Shown here piece by piece: positions 17,538 through 25,542 of a stretch of 44,325 nucleotides of DNA. Both the position numbers and the translations under genes were made by a program. Positions within the stretch are counted from its first letter, which is position 1, and each line of letters opens with the position of its first letter. The notes beneath the pieces are model-generated. The model had not been told where the DNA came from and searched no databases. It saw only the letters and a list, made by a program, of their open reading frames with translations. The DNA comes from DASYPQ01 sp041488095 (GTDB taxonomy: Bacteria > Planctomycetota > UBA1135 > GCA-002686595): assembly GCA_041488095.1 (NCBI GenBank), contig JBGPOP010000035.1, positions 1 through 44,325 on the forward strand, in the 5' to 3' direction.

Positions 17538-18716
17538 TCAGGCCAGGACCGGAACGAGCCGGTCGACGATGGCCTCTCCGATCGCGAGCGACGAGGTCGC
17601 GGCCGGCGAGGGCGCGTTGCACACGTGGACGATCCGCCCCTCGGTGCGGATCAGGAAGTCGTCGACGAGAAGGCCGTCGGGCGCGAGCGCCTGCGCGCGC
17701 ACGCCGGCGGGTGCGGGCTCGAGGTGCTCCGCGCGCACCTCGGGGACCAGGCGCTGCAGCGCGCGAGCGAACGCACCGCGGCTGAACGACCGCCACATTT
17801 CGGCTGCGCCCGTGCGTCCGTGGCGGGCCGCGAGCCGCCAGAAGCCTCCGTAGGAGAGCGTGTCCCACAGGTCTCCGAGGCGCACCGTCGTCCGGGTGTA
17901 CCCCTCGCGGGCGAACGCGAGCACCGCGTTCGGTCCGCACTCGATCCCGCCGCGGATCATCCGCGTGAAGTGCACGCCCAGGAACGGGAAGCTCGGGTCG
18001 GGCACGGGGTAGATCAGGTTCCGGACCAGATGGCGGGCTTCGGTCCGGAGCGAGAAGTACTCGCCGCGGAAGGGCACGATCCGCGCCGGACGGGTCAGGC
18101 CCGAGCGCTGGAGCACGCGATCGGAGTGCAGGCCGGCGCAGTTGACCGCAGCGCGACCCGTGTAGGTCCCCCGTGTGGTCTCGACGACGACCTCGGCGCC
18201 CTGCGTCCGCAGCGCGAGCACCTCCGCGCCCGTCACGACCTCCGGAAGGCGCGCCGCGAGGCGCTCGCACACCGCGGGATAGTCGACGATCCCGGTCTCG
18301 GGCACGTGGATCGCCTTCACGCCGGCGGCGTGCGGCTCGAGCTCGCGCAGGCGCTCGGGGCCGACGAGCGCGCAATCGACGCCGTTCGCGTGACCGCGCG
18401 CGTGGATCGCCTCGAGGATCGGGATCTCGCGCTGCTCGACCGCGACGATCACCTTGCCGCAGATCTCGTGGCGGATCCCCTCGCGCGCGCAGAACTCCTC
18501 CATCATCCGTTTGCCGCGGCGGCAGCTCTCCGCCTTCAGCGACCCGGGCTTGTAGTAGATGCCCGAGTGGAGCACGCCCGAGTTGCGCCCGCTCTGGTGT
18601 CGCCCGACCCCGGCCTCCTTCTCGAGCACGATCACCTTCTCGCCGGGAAAGCGCTCGGTGAACCGGTACGCGGTCGCGAGCCCGACGATCCCGCCTCCGA
18701 CGATCAAGAGCGTCAT
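17538..18716 (-). CDS. lhgO: LhgO-type FAD-dependent L-2-hydroxyacid oxidase
   Basis: The 392-residue FAD enzyme of the DAO family closely matches L-2-hydroxyglutarate oxidase/dehydrogenase in length and pattern. It has the N-terminal dinucleotide motif GGGIVGLATAYR, the very characteristic SGRNSGVLHSGIYYKPGS near residues 38-55, VPFRGEYF, and an FAD-closing PSPAATSSLAIGEAI near the C-terminus. LhgO oxidises L-2-hydroxyglutarate to 2-oxoglutarate and passes electrons to the quinone pool. In this operon an L-2-hydroxy acid such as L-lactate is an alternative substrate. Its ATG overlaps the stop of the FAH gene by four bases (ATGA). Family is sure, substrate in this context is inferred. Confidence 0.9.
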   Translation of the reverse strand: MTLLIVGGGIVGLATAYRFTERFPGEKVIVLEKEAGVGRHQSGRNSGVLHSGIYYKPGSLKAESCRRGKRMMEEFCAREGIRHEICGKVIVAVEQREIPILEAIHARGHANGVDCALVGPERLRELEPHAAGVKAIHVPETGIVDYPAVCERLAARLPEVVTGAEVLALRTQGAEVVVETTRGTYTGRAAVNCAGLHSDRVLQRSGLTRPARIVPFRGEYFSLRTEARHLVRNLIYPVPDPSFPFLGVHFTRMIRGGIECGPNAVLAFAREGYTRTTVRLGDLWDTLSYGGFWRLAARHGRTGAAEMWRSFSRGAFARALQRLVPEVRAEHLEPAPAGVRAQALAPDGLLVDDFLIRTEGRIVHVCNAPSPAATSSLAIGEAIVDRLVPVLA

Positions 18717-19558
18717 GGCTCCGCGATCGTGCGCTGCGTCTGGACGCCGAGGCCGTCGATGCCGAGGCGGATCGTCTGACTTGGCCGCAGGAACACGGGC
18801 GGCTTTTGCCCGAGCCCGACGCCCGGTGGCGTCCCCGTCGAGATCACGTCGCCGGGCAGCAGGCTCATGAACTTCGAGATGTACGAGACCAGGAACGCGA
18901 CGCCGTACACCATCGTCCGCGTGTTCCCGTCCTGGTAGCGGTGTCCGTCGACCTCGAGCCACAGGTGCAGGCTCTGCGGGTCGGGCACCTCGTCCTTCGT
19001 CACGAGCCACGGCCCGATCGGCCCGAACGTGTCGCAGCCCTTGCCCTTGCTCCACTGCCCCTTGCGCTCGAGCTGGAACTCGCGCTCGGAGAGATCGTCG
19101 ACCACGCAGTAGCCGGCGACGTGCTCGAGCGCGCGCTCGACGGTCACGTGCTTCGCCCTCGCGCCGATCACGACGCCGAGCTCGACCTCCCAGTCGGTCT
19201 TCTTCGACCCGCGCGGGATCTCGACGTCGTCGTCGGGACCGGAGATGGCGCTCGTCGCCTTCATGAAGATCACCGGCTCGGACGGCACCTGCGCGCCGGT
19301 CTCGGCGGCGTGGTCGGCGTAATTGAGCCCGATGCACACGAACTTGCCCGTCCCCGCAACGCAGGGCCCGAGGCGCACGGGCGCGTCGACGAGCGGCAAG
19401 CGCGCGGGATCGAGCGCGCCAAGGCGTTCAAGCTCGGCCGGGAGGAGCGCCTCGCCGCGCAGGTCCGCGATCTCGCCGGCGAGCGAGCGGATGCGGCCGT
19501 GCGCATCGAGGAGGCCGGGCTGCTCGCGCCCGGGCGGACCGTATCGGAGGAGCTTCAC
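18713..19558 (-). CDS. FAH-family hydrolase, probable 2,4-diketo-3-deoxy-L-fuconate hydrolase
   Basis: The 281-residue fumarylacetoacetate-hydrolase-family protein carries the metal-site signature: KFVCIGLNYADHAAE near residue 75, DWEVELGVVIG, and GYCVVDDLSEREFQ, plus GDVISTGTPPGVG. In the non-phosphorylating fucose pathway this family cleaves the 2,4-diketo acid into pyruvate and L-lactate. Ureidoglycolate lyase or acylpyruvase would be the other family options, but the flanking fuconate enzymes favour the fucose reaction. The start is GTG at 19558, chosen because GTGA overlaps the stop of the SDR gene by four bases and the protein then begins KLLRYGPPG as in relatives. Confidence 0.9.
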   Translation of the reverse strand: MKLLRYGPPGREQPGLLDAHGRIRSLAGEIADLRGEALLPAELERLGALDPARLPLVDAPVRLGPCVAGTGKFVCIGLNYADHAAETGAQVPSEPVIFMKATSAISGPDDDVEIPRGSKKTDWEVELGVVIGARAKHVTVERALEHVAGYCVVDDLSEREFQLERKGQWSKGKGCDTFGPIGPWLVTKDEVPDPQSLHLWLEVDGHRYQDGNTRTMVYGVAFLVSYISKFMSLLPGDVISTGTPPGVGLGQKPPVFLRPSQTIRLGIDGLGVQTQRTIAEP

Positions 19559-20298
19559 GCGCTCCAGCCCCCGTCGATCACGTGGATCGCTCCGGTCGTG
19601 TAGGACGACTCGTCGCTCGCGAGGTACACGACCAGCGCGGCGATCTCCTCGGCCGTCCCGAGACGCCCGATCGGCTGGCGCGCGATGAACGCGGCGCGCG
19701 TCTTCTCGGGGTCCCCCTGCGCGGCGATCCGCGCCTCGAGCGACGGCGTGTCGACGGTGCCCGGGCACACCGCGTTGCAGCGGACGCCCTTCGAGACGAA
19801 GTCCGCCGCGACCGCCTTCGTCAGTCCGATCACCGCCGCCTTGGTCGCCCCGTAGACGCAGCGGTTCGGCGCGCCCTTCACGCTGGAGGCGACCGAAGAC
19901 ATGTTGACGATGCTGCCCTTGCCCTTCGCCAGCATCCCCGGCAGCACCGCGCGGATCGTCCGGTACATCGACTTCACGTTGAGGTCGAACGAGAGGTCCC
20001 AGTCGCCCTCGCTGCAATCGAGGATCGTCCCGTGGTGGACGAAGCCGGCGCAGTTGAACAGCACGTCGAACGGTCCCCAGGTCCTCACCAGGGCCTCGAT
20101 CGCCGCGCCGTCGCGCACGTCGAGGACCCGGACGTGGATCCGCGGATCCGCAGCCTCGAGCGCGGCGAGCTTCTTCGCGTCGACATCCGACGCCCGCACC
20201 ACCGCGCCCTCCCGAGCGAAGGCGAGCGCCGTCGCGCGCCCGATCCCGGCGCCCGCCGCGGTGACGAGCGCGGTCTTCCCCGCCAGCCTACCGGCCAC
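19555..20298 (-). CDS. SDR, 2-keto-3-deoxy-L-fuconate 4-dehydrogenase
   Basis: The 247-residue classical short-chain dehydrogenase has cofactor motif TAAGAGIGRATA (about 13-24), FNCAGFVHHGTILDCSE (about 86-102), catalytic Ser in NMSSVASS and YGATK (YxxxK). The stretch around FVHHGTILDCSEGDW and NVKSMYRTIRA is characteristic of the group that oxidises 2-keto-3-deoxy-L-fuconate to the 2,4-diketo acid with NAD+. It starts with GTG and overlaps the end of the dehydratase by 11 bases, the deepest overlap in the operon. I am confident of the assignment because the enzymes on both sides carry out the preceding and following steps. Confidence 0.92.
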   Translation of the reverse strand: MAGRLAGKTALVTAAGAGIGRATALAFAREGAVVRASDVDAKKLAALEAADPRIHVRVLDVRDGAAIEALVRTWGPFDVLFNCAGFVHHGTILDCSEGDWDLSFDLNVKSMYRTIRAVLPGMLAKGKGSIVNMSSVASSVKGAPNRCVYGATKAAVIGLTKAVAADFVSKGVRCNAVCPGTVDTPSLEARIAAQGDPEKTRAAFIARQPIGRLGTAEEIAALVVYLASDESSYTTGAIHVIDGGWSA

Positions 20299-21643
20299 GT
20301 TTCCTCCCCTCGTTCGGCACGGGCCGCGCGGGCCGCGCCAGGCGCTCCTTCCACACCGGCCCGTCCGGGAAAGCGTAGCGCTCGAGCGAGGCCCTCTTCA
20401 TCGTGATCCCGTACCCCGGCGCCGTCGGCGGCAGGTACGCGCCGCCCCGGACGACGGCCGGGTTCTCGAAGTGCTCGTGGAGGTTGCTGACGTACTCGGC
20501 CACACGCCCTTCGAGCGAGGCCGAGATGGCGATGGTGTCGACCATGACGAGGTGGCTCACGTACTCGCACAGGCCGACGCCGCCGGCGTGAGGGCACACC
20601 GGCACGCCGAACTTCTTCGCCAGCAGCATCACCGCGAGCACCTCGTTCACGCCGCCCAAACGGCACGCGTCGACCTGGCAGAAGCGGATCGCCTGCGCCT
20701 GCAGCAGCTGCTTGAACATCACCCGGTTGTGGCACTGCTCTCCGGTCGCGACGCCGATCGGAGCGATCGCGCGCGCGATCGCGGCATGGCCGAGCACGTC
20801 GTCGGGCGACGTGGGCTCCTCGATCCACCACGGGTCGAAGCGCGCCAGCTCGCGCATGTTGGCGATCGCCTCGGGCACGTCCCAGCGCTGGTTCGCGTCC
20901 ATCATCAAGCGCCGCGAGGGCCCGATCTCCTCGCGGACGATGCGCGCCCGGCGCAGATCGTCCGCGAGGTCCGCGCCGACCTTGATCTTGAAGTGCGTCC
21001 AGCCCTCGCGGATCCCCTCGCGGCACAGCGTGCGGATCTTCTCGTCGGAGTAGCCCAGCCATCCGGCCGAGGTCGTGTAGGCCGGATGGCCGCGCTCGGA
21101 GAGCTCGCGCTCGCGCCGCGCCTTGCCCGGGGCGTTCGCGGCCAGGATCGCGAGCGCCTCCTCCCGCGTCATCGCGTCGGAGAGGTAGCGGAAGTCGATG
21201 CAGGCCACGAGCTCCTCGGGCGAGAGGTCCACGAGCAGCTTCCACAGCGGCACGCCGGCCGCCTTGGCCGAGAGGTCCCACACCGCGTTGACCACCGCGG
21301 CCGTGGCGAGGTGGAGCACGCCCTTCTCGGGGCCGACCCAGCGCAGCTGCGACTCCGAGGTCAGCGAGCGCCAGAAGCCGGCCCAGTCGCGCGAGATCTC
21401 CTCGAGCGAGCGCCCGACGACGAGCGGCGCGAGAGCACGCTCGGCCGCGACGCACAGCTCGTTCCCCCGTCCGATCGTGAAGGTCAGACCGTGGCCTTCG
21501 AGACCGGCCCGATCCGTGGAGAGGATCACGTACGCCGCCGAGTAGTCCGGATCGGGGTGCATCGCGTCCGAGCCGGCGTGCTCGTCCGAGGTCGGGAAGC
21601 GCACGTCGAGCGCGTCGAGGCCGGTGATCCGCACCCCGCTCAC
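20288..21643 (-). CDS. fucD: L-fuconate dehydratase (enolase superfamily)
   Basis: The 451-residue enzyme dehydrates L-fuconate to 2-keto-3-deoxy-L-fuconate. The residue layout follows the characterised Xanthomonas enzyme: SDAMHPDPDYSAAYV near 25-39, GWLGYSDEKI near 194-203, KxK at Lys219/Lys221, metal ligands Asp249 (MMDANQRW), Glu275 or Glu276 (WWIEEPTSPDD) and Glu302 (TGEQC), and His352 in CPHAGGVGLCEYV. These phrases separate it from rhamnonate and galactarate dehydratases. The GTG start at 21643 overlaps the lactonase stop by four bases (GTGA). This gene fixes the identity of the pathway. Confidence 0.95.
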   Translation of the reverse strand: MSGVRITGLDALDVRFPTSDEHAGSDAMHPDPDYSAAYVILSTDRAGLEGHGLTFTIGRGNELCVAAERALAPLVVGRSLEEISRDWAGFWRSLTSESQLRWVGPEKGVLHLATAAVVNAVWDLSAKAAGVPLWKLLVDLSPEELVACIDFRYLSDAMTREEALAILAANAPGKARRERELSERGHPAYTTSAGWLGYSDEKIRTLCREGIREGWTHFKIKVGADLADDLRRARIVREEIGPSRRLMMDANQRWDVPEAIANMRELARFDPWWIEEPTSPDDVLGHAAIARAIAPIGVATGEQCHNRVMFKQLLQAQAIRFCQVDACRLGGVNEVLAVMLLAKKFGVPVCPHAGGVGLCEYVSHLVMVDTIAISASLEGRVAEYVSNLHEHFENPAVVRGGAYLPPTAPGYGITMKRASLERYAFPDGPVWKERLARPARPVPNEGRKRGR

Positions 21644-22497
21644 GCGCCACCCGCCTCCCTCAGCCGGTAGAACCTGGCCGCGTTCCCGCCCAGCACCGCT
21701 TCCCGCTCTTCGGCCGAGAGCCCCGAGAGAAGCTCGCCCGTCGCGTTCCACCAGGCTTCGAATCCCCGGGCCAGGTTGACCATGGGCCAGTCGCTCCCCC
21801 ACATGAGGCGCCGCGGCCCGAAGGTCTCGAGCAGCACGTCGACGTAGGGCCGCAGGTCGGCCGTCGTCCACTCGCCCTCCGTCTCGGTGACGAGGCCCGA
21901 GAGCTTGCAGAACGCGGTCGACTCGCGCGCGATCGCCGCCAGGTGGTCCCGCCAGGTCGCGAAGACCGGCCACGGGCGCATCCCGCACGCGACGGTCGGC
22001 TTGGCGCCGTGGTCGATCACGACCCGCAGCTCGGGATGGCGCGCGAGGAACGAGCGCAGGTGCGGGAGGTGCACGACCTTGACCAGCGCGTCGAAGGCCA
22101 GGTCGAGCGCGCCGATCGCGCGCAAGGCCGGCCCGAGGCTCGGCCGCAGCATCCACGCGGCGTCGGCCATGTCCTGGATCATCGGGCGGACGCCGACGAG
22201 CTTGCCGTCCCGCGCGAGCTTCTCGAGCTCTTTCGTCGCGTTGCGCGCCTCCAGATCGGCCCATCCGACGACGCCGGCGACGAACGGCGTCTGGTTCGCG
22301 ACCGAGAAGAGGAAGTACGTCTCCGCGACCGTGTCGGTCGCCTGCACGAGCACGGTGCGCTCGATCTGCGCCGATGCGAGCAGCGGCGCGAGCTCCAGGG
22401 GCCCGAAGTCGCGGTAGATCGGGGCGAGGTCCGGCGTCAGCCAGCGGTAGTCGCGCCGGGAGAGGGCCCAGAAGTGCTGGTGGGCGTCGATTCTCAC
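21640..22497 (-). CDS. L-fuconolactonase, amidohydrolase family
   Basis: The 285-residue TIM-barrel amidohydrolase begins with the metal motif DAHQHFW (residues 4-10). It continues with VGVRPMIQDM, VVIDHGAKP and MWGSDWPMVNLA, the pattern of the COG3618 lactonases that open L-fucono-, L-rhamnono- and L-galactono-lactones. Directly upstream of the fuconate dehydratase, it should hydrolyse L-fucono-1,5-lactone to L-fuconate. The start is GTG at 22497, ten bases after the stop of the Gfo/Idh/MocA gene. Confidence 0.92.
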   Translation of the reverse strand: MRIDAHQHFWALSRRDYRWLTPDLAPIYRDFGPLELAPLLASAQIERTVLVQATDTVAETYFLFSVANQTPFVAGVVGWADLEARNATKELEKLARDGKLVGVRPMIQDMADAAWMLRPSLGPALRAIGALDLAFDALVKVVHLPHLRSFLARHPELRVVIDHGAKPTVACGMRPWPVFATWRDHLAAIARESTAFCKLSGLVTETEGEWTTADLRPYVDVLLETFGPRRLMWGSDWPMVNLARGFEAWWNATGELLSGLSAEEREAVLGGNAARFYRLREAGGA

Positions 22498-22507
22498 GCT
22501 GGGGTTC

Positions 22508-23590
22508 TCAAGCCTGCCTCACGGGTGTGCCGCCGCGCCGGTCCGATTCGTAGCAGGCCTCGACGAGCGCCATCGTCTGCCAGGCGTCCTCGACGGAGGT
22601 GTGGAGGACGCGGTCCTCGCCGGCGACGAAGCGTTGGAGGTTCGCCATCGTGCCGAGGAACGCGTCCGGAAACCAGTTGCCGGCCAGGGGCACGCTCTCC
22701 CATTCGCTGCCGGAGAGGGCGATCTCGAGCGTGTCGGGCCGGCCGTGCGGGTAGTCCAGGTTGACGCCCATCGTCGCCACCGCGGCGCCCTGCGTCCCCT
22801 CGATGCGGAACTCCGAGGCCTGGTGCCGCGGTCCGTGCATGTGGTGGTGGTTGACCGACAGGCAGCAGCGCACGTCCTCGCCGTAGTCGAGGATCGCGCT
22901 GGTGCGGCTGCTCGCCAGCCTGGGCGCCGCAGGGTGCTTCACCGTGAGCGCGTGGACCCCGCGCGGTTCGCCCAGGAAGGAGCGCACCAGGTCGAGGTAG
23001 TGGATCGAGTGGAGGTTGATCTCGGTGCGCTCGAGGGACTCCATGAAGGGCCACAGCTCCCAGGGCATGCGGCAGTTGACGCGCACCTCGCACTCGACCA
23101 GCCGTCCCAGGAGGCCGGCCAGGACGGCGTCGTGCAGCGCGAGCATGTTCGGGCTGAAGCGCAGCTGGAAGTTGACCGCGGCCGTGATCCGGCGGCTGCG
23201 GCAGGCGTCGCGGATCGCGGTCGCGTCGGCGAGGTCGAGGCCCATCGGCTTCTGGAGCAGCGCGACCGAGCCCTCGGGGAGGCGCGCGACCATCCGCGAC
23301 AGCTCGGCCGGCGGCAGGGCGACGTCGAAGACCGCGTTGGGCACGGCCAGCGCCTCCTCGAGCCGGGAGTAGACCCTCCCGATCCCGAAGCGCCCGGCGG
23401 TCTTCCGGCTGCGCGCCGGGTCGATGTCGTAAAGGCCTGCGACGGGCAAGCTTGCGCCTCGATAGGCGGGCAGATGCGCGTCGTTGACGATGCCCCCCGC
23501 TCCGATCACGACGATCGGCCGCGGTCGCGCGGGCAAGGGCCAGCGCTGGCGGAGCCTCGCGCCGAGGCTCCCGGGCGCGGCGCTCGTCAC
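22508..23590 (-). CDS. Gfo/Idh/MocA-family oxidoreductase, candidate L-fucose dehydrogenase
   Basis: The 360-residue protein has an N-terminal Rossmann motif (VVIGAGGIVNDAHLP, about 29-43) and the family's catalytic Lys-Pro in LLQKPMGLDLADA. The usual Glu of the EKP motif is Gln here. The C-terminal domain contains VNFQLRFSPN and a His-rich VNHHHMHGPRH. These enzymes oxidise sugars or inositols with NAD(P). It is the second gene of the operon, between the regulator and the lactonase, so sugar 1-oxidation to the lactone is the most natural role. The pathway otherwise lacks a first enzyme. The GTG start overlaps the IclR stop (GTGA). Role is inferred; family is clear. Confidence 0.88.
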   Translation of the reverse strand: MTSAAPGSLGARLRQRWPLPARPRPIVVIGAGGIVNDAHLPAYRGASLPVAGLYDIDPARSRKTAGRFGIGRVYSRLEEALAVPNAVFDVALPPAELSRMVARLPEGSVALLQKPMGLDLADATAIRDACRSRRITAAVNFQLRFSPNMLALHDAVLAGLLGRLVECEVRVNCRMPWELWPFMESLERTEINLHSIHYLDLVRSFLGEPRGVHALTVKHPAAPRLASSRTSAILDYGEDVRCCLSVNHHHMHGPRHQASEFRIEGTQGAAVATMGVNLDYPHGRPDTLEIALSGSEWESVPLAGNWFPDAFLGTMANLQRFVAGEDRVLHTSVEDAWQTMALVEACYESDRRGGTPVRQA

Positions 23591-24429
23591 CGCCGACTCC
23601 CGGCCGCGGCTCGCTCCGGTGCTGGCACCCTCGGGGACGGCAGCGGCGCGCCGAGCGATGCCGAGAGCCTGCGAGCGGCTTTGCAGAGCGCCTCGCGGGC
23701 CGCCGCGAGCGAGACGTCCTGGACGTCCAGGCGCTCGATGAACGGCATCGTCATCGCCGCGACCGCGCAGCCGCGCGGGTCGAGCACGGGGAAGGACAGG
23801 TCGTGGACGCCGCGGATGCGCGTGCTCTCCATGTCCTCGTACCCGCGCGCGCGGACCGCCTCGAGGGTCTCCTCGCACTTCGTCAGGGACGCGCGTCGCT
23901 CGCGGGAGCCGGGCTCGTGCGACAGGATCCGCTCGCGCTCCGCGGGCGGCTGGAAGGCGAGGAGCACGCGCCCGGAGGCGGTCGACACGAGGTCGACCAC
24001 CGAGCCGACCCGCACCGCGAAGCCGATCTCGCCCGGGGCGTTCGTCTGGGCGACGACGACGCCGTGGCCGGACTCGACCACGGTCAGGTGGCAGGACTGG
24101 TGCACGCGCACGGCGAGCTCGCGCATCTGCGGCAGCGCGTCCGCGATCAGGTGCTGGAGCGGCGCGTGGCGGTGGGCGAGCTGGAAGAGCTTGAGGGTGA
24201 GGACGTAGCGGTCCGAGGGTCGTTGGATGGCGAGGTACCCGCGGTCGACGAGGCCCGCGAGCATGCGGAAGATCTCGCCGACCGATCGCTCCAGCGCGCG
24301 GGCGATCTCGGACTGCGAGAGGCCGTCGGGCCGCTCGGCCAGGAGCTCGAGGATGTCGAGACCCTTCTCGAGCGCGGGGGCGCTGTAGCGCGGTCGGGAG
24401 ACGTCGCGGGAGCGAACGGAGCGGGGCAT
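23587..24429 (-). CDS. IclR-family transcriptional regulator of the fucose operon
   Basis: The 280-residue regulator has an N-terminal winged helix (ALEKGLDILELLAERPDGLSQ..., about 19-80) and an IclR effector domain (about 95-260) with GHGVVVAQTN, STASGRVLLAF and the late pattern IRGVHDLSFPVLDPRG. IclR proteins bind sugar-acid or aromatic catabolites. It is the first gene of the operon it most likely controls, so autoregulation is expected. The transporter genes start divergently 75 bases away. The inverted repeat in that gap is the obvious operator candidate. Confidence 0.92.
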   Translation of the reverse strand: MPRSVRSRDVSRPRYSAPALEKGLDILELLAERPDGLSQSEIARALERSVGEIFRMLAGLVDRGYLAIQRPSDRYVLTLKLFQLAHRHAPLQHLIADALPQMRELAVRVHQSCHLTVVESGHGVVVAQTNAPGEIGFAVRVGSVVDLVSTASGRVLLAFQPPAERERILSHEPGSRERRASLTKCEETLEAVRARGYEDMESTRIRGVHDLSFPVLDPRGCAVAAMTMPFIERLDVQDVSLAAAREALCKAARRLSASLGAPLPSPRVPAPERAAAGSRR

Positions 24430-24447
24430 GGGGAGTTCGGGCCCGAG

Positions 24448-24482
24448 GTTTTATTGGCGAAGGGACGTCTTGTAAATAAAAT
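24448..24482. promoter_or_regulatory. Overlapping divergent promoters and operator candidate
   Basis: A 7-bp inverted repeat, TTTTATT at 24449-24455 and AATAAAA at 24475-24481, stands out in a very GC-rich region. For the plus strand, TTGGCG (24454-24459) and TAAAAT (24477-24482) are spaced 17 bases. For the minus strand, TTTACA (24476-24471) and TAAAAC (24453-24448) are also spaced 17. The two promoters would therefore occupy the same DNA, and the repeat arms coincide with the -10 boxes. A dimeric IclR protein bound here could control both operons. Consensus sigma-70 spacing is assumed to apply in this phylum. Confidence 0.5.
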
Positions 24483-24503
24483 CCGGCGCGGCAAGAGCGC
24501 ACC

Positions 24504-25466
24504 GTGTCCCGACGTCCACACCGCCTCGCCGCTGGCCTCGCCCTGCTCCTCGCGACCGCCTGCTCGCGCGGAGGGCCGGCGCCGGCAAGAAAGACCACCT
24601 TGGCCGTGATCCCCAAGGGCACGACCCACGTCTTCTGGAAGTCGGTCGAGCGCGGGGCTCGCGATGCGGGTGCCGAGCTCGGCGTCGAGGTCCTGTGGAA
24701 GGGCCCGCTGGTCGAGAACGACCGCGCGCAGCAGATCCAGCTCGTCCAGCAGTTCACGTCGCAAGGGGTCGACGGGATCGCGCTCGCCCCGCTCGACCAC
24801 ACCGCGCTGGCCTCGCCCGTCGCGGAGGCGCGCGCCCTGGGGATCCCGGTCGTGATCTTCGATTCGGCGCTCGACGGCGAGGCGGGCCGGAATTTCGCGA
24901 GCTTCGTCGCCACCGACAACGAGAAAGGCGGGCGGCTCGCCGGGGCGGAGCTGGTCCGGCTCCTGGGCGGCAAGGGCAAGGTCGCGCTGCTGCGCTACAT
25001 GGTCGGCTCGGCCAGCACGGAGAGCCGCGAGGCGGGCTGCCTCGCGGTTTTGCGCGCGGAGCCCGGCCTGGCGGTCGTCGTCGAGAACCGCTACGCCGGC
25101 GCGACCGCGGGCGAGGCCAAGACGGAGGCGCTCAACATGGTCGATCGGCTGCGCGAGGCGGACGGGATCTTCTGCTCCAACGAATCGGCCACGAACGGCA
25201 TGCTGCTCGGGCTCCGGCAGGCGGGTCTCGCGGGAAAGGTGCGCTTCGTCGGCTTCGACGCGTCGCCGCCGCTCGTCCTGGCGCTGAGGAGCGGAGAGAT
25301 CGACGCCCTGGTCGTGCAGGACCCGCGCAAGATGGGCGGGCTCGCGGTGAGGACGCTCGTCGCGGCGGTCAAGGGCGCGTCCTTCGAGCGCTCGATCGAC
25401 ACCGGCGCGGTGCTCGTGACGCGCGAGAACCTGGACCAGCCGGAGATTCGCCGGCTTCTCGAGTGA
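24504..25466 (+). CDS. RbsB-type sugar-binding lipoprotein of ABC transporter
   Basis: The 320-residue periplasmic binding protein is type I (ribose/galactose-binding fold). It has a lipoprotein signal with lipobox LLATAC near residue 20, followed by LAVIPKGTTHVFWKSVERGA, VDGIALAPLDHTAL and FVGFDASPPLVLALRSGEIDALVVQDP. It would capture the sugar, probably L-fucose, for import. The start is GTG at 24504, only about 20 bases after the predicted -10 box. The matching ATPase and permease are not adjacent: an inverted gene and an unassigned gap separate them, which is unusual for this family. Confidence 0.92.
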   Translation: MSRRPHRLAAGLALLLATACSRGGPAPARKTTLAVIPKGTTHVFWKSVERGARDAGAELGVEVLWKGPLVENDRAQQIQLVQQFTSQGVDGIALAPLDHTALASPVAEARALGIPVVIFDSALDGEAGRNFASFVATDNEKGGRLAGAELVRLLGGKGKVALLRYMVGSASTESREAGCLAVLRAEPGLAVVVENRYAGATAGEAKTEALNMVDRLREADGIFCSNESATNGMLLGLRQAGLAGKVRFVGFDASPPLVLALRSGEIDALVVQDPRKMGGLAVRTLVAAVKGASFERSIDTGAVLVTRENLDQPEIRRLLE

Positions 25467-25542
25467 TCGAGGCTCGTCCCGACGCTCGGGGTGGGATGGT
25501 GGGATCGCCCCCGCCGATGAGCCCCCTGCTATCAGCCCGGTG

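Noticed and set aside
22508..24979. Long frame joining the Gfo/Idh/MocA gene to sequence across IclR and the promoter region
   Set aside because: The region upstream of 23590 is covered by a clear IclR gene in another frame, and the GTGA overlap gives a natural start.
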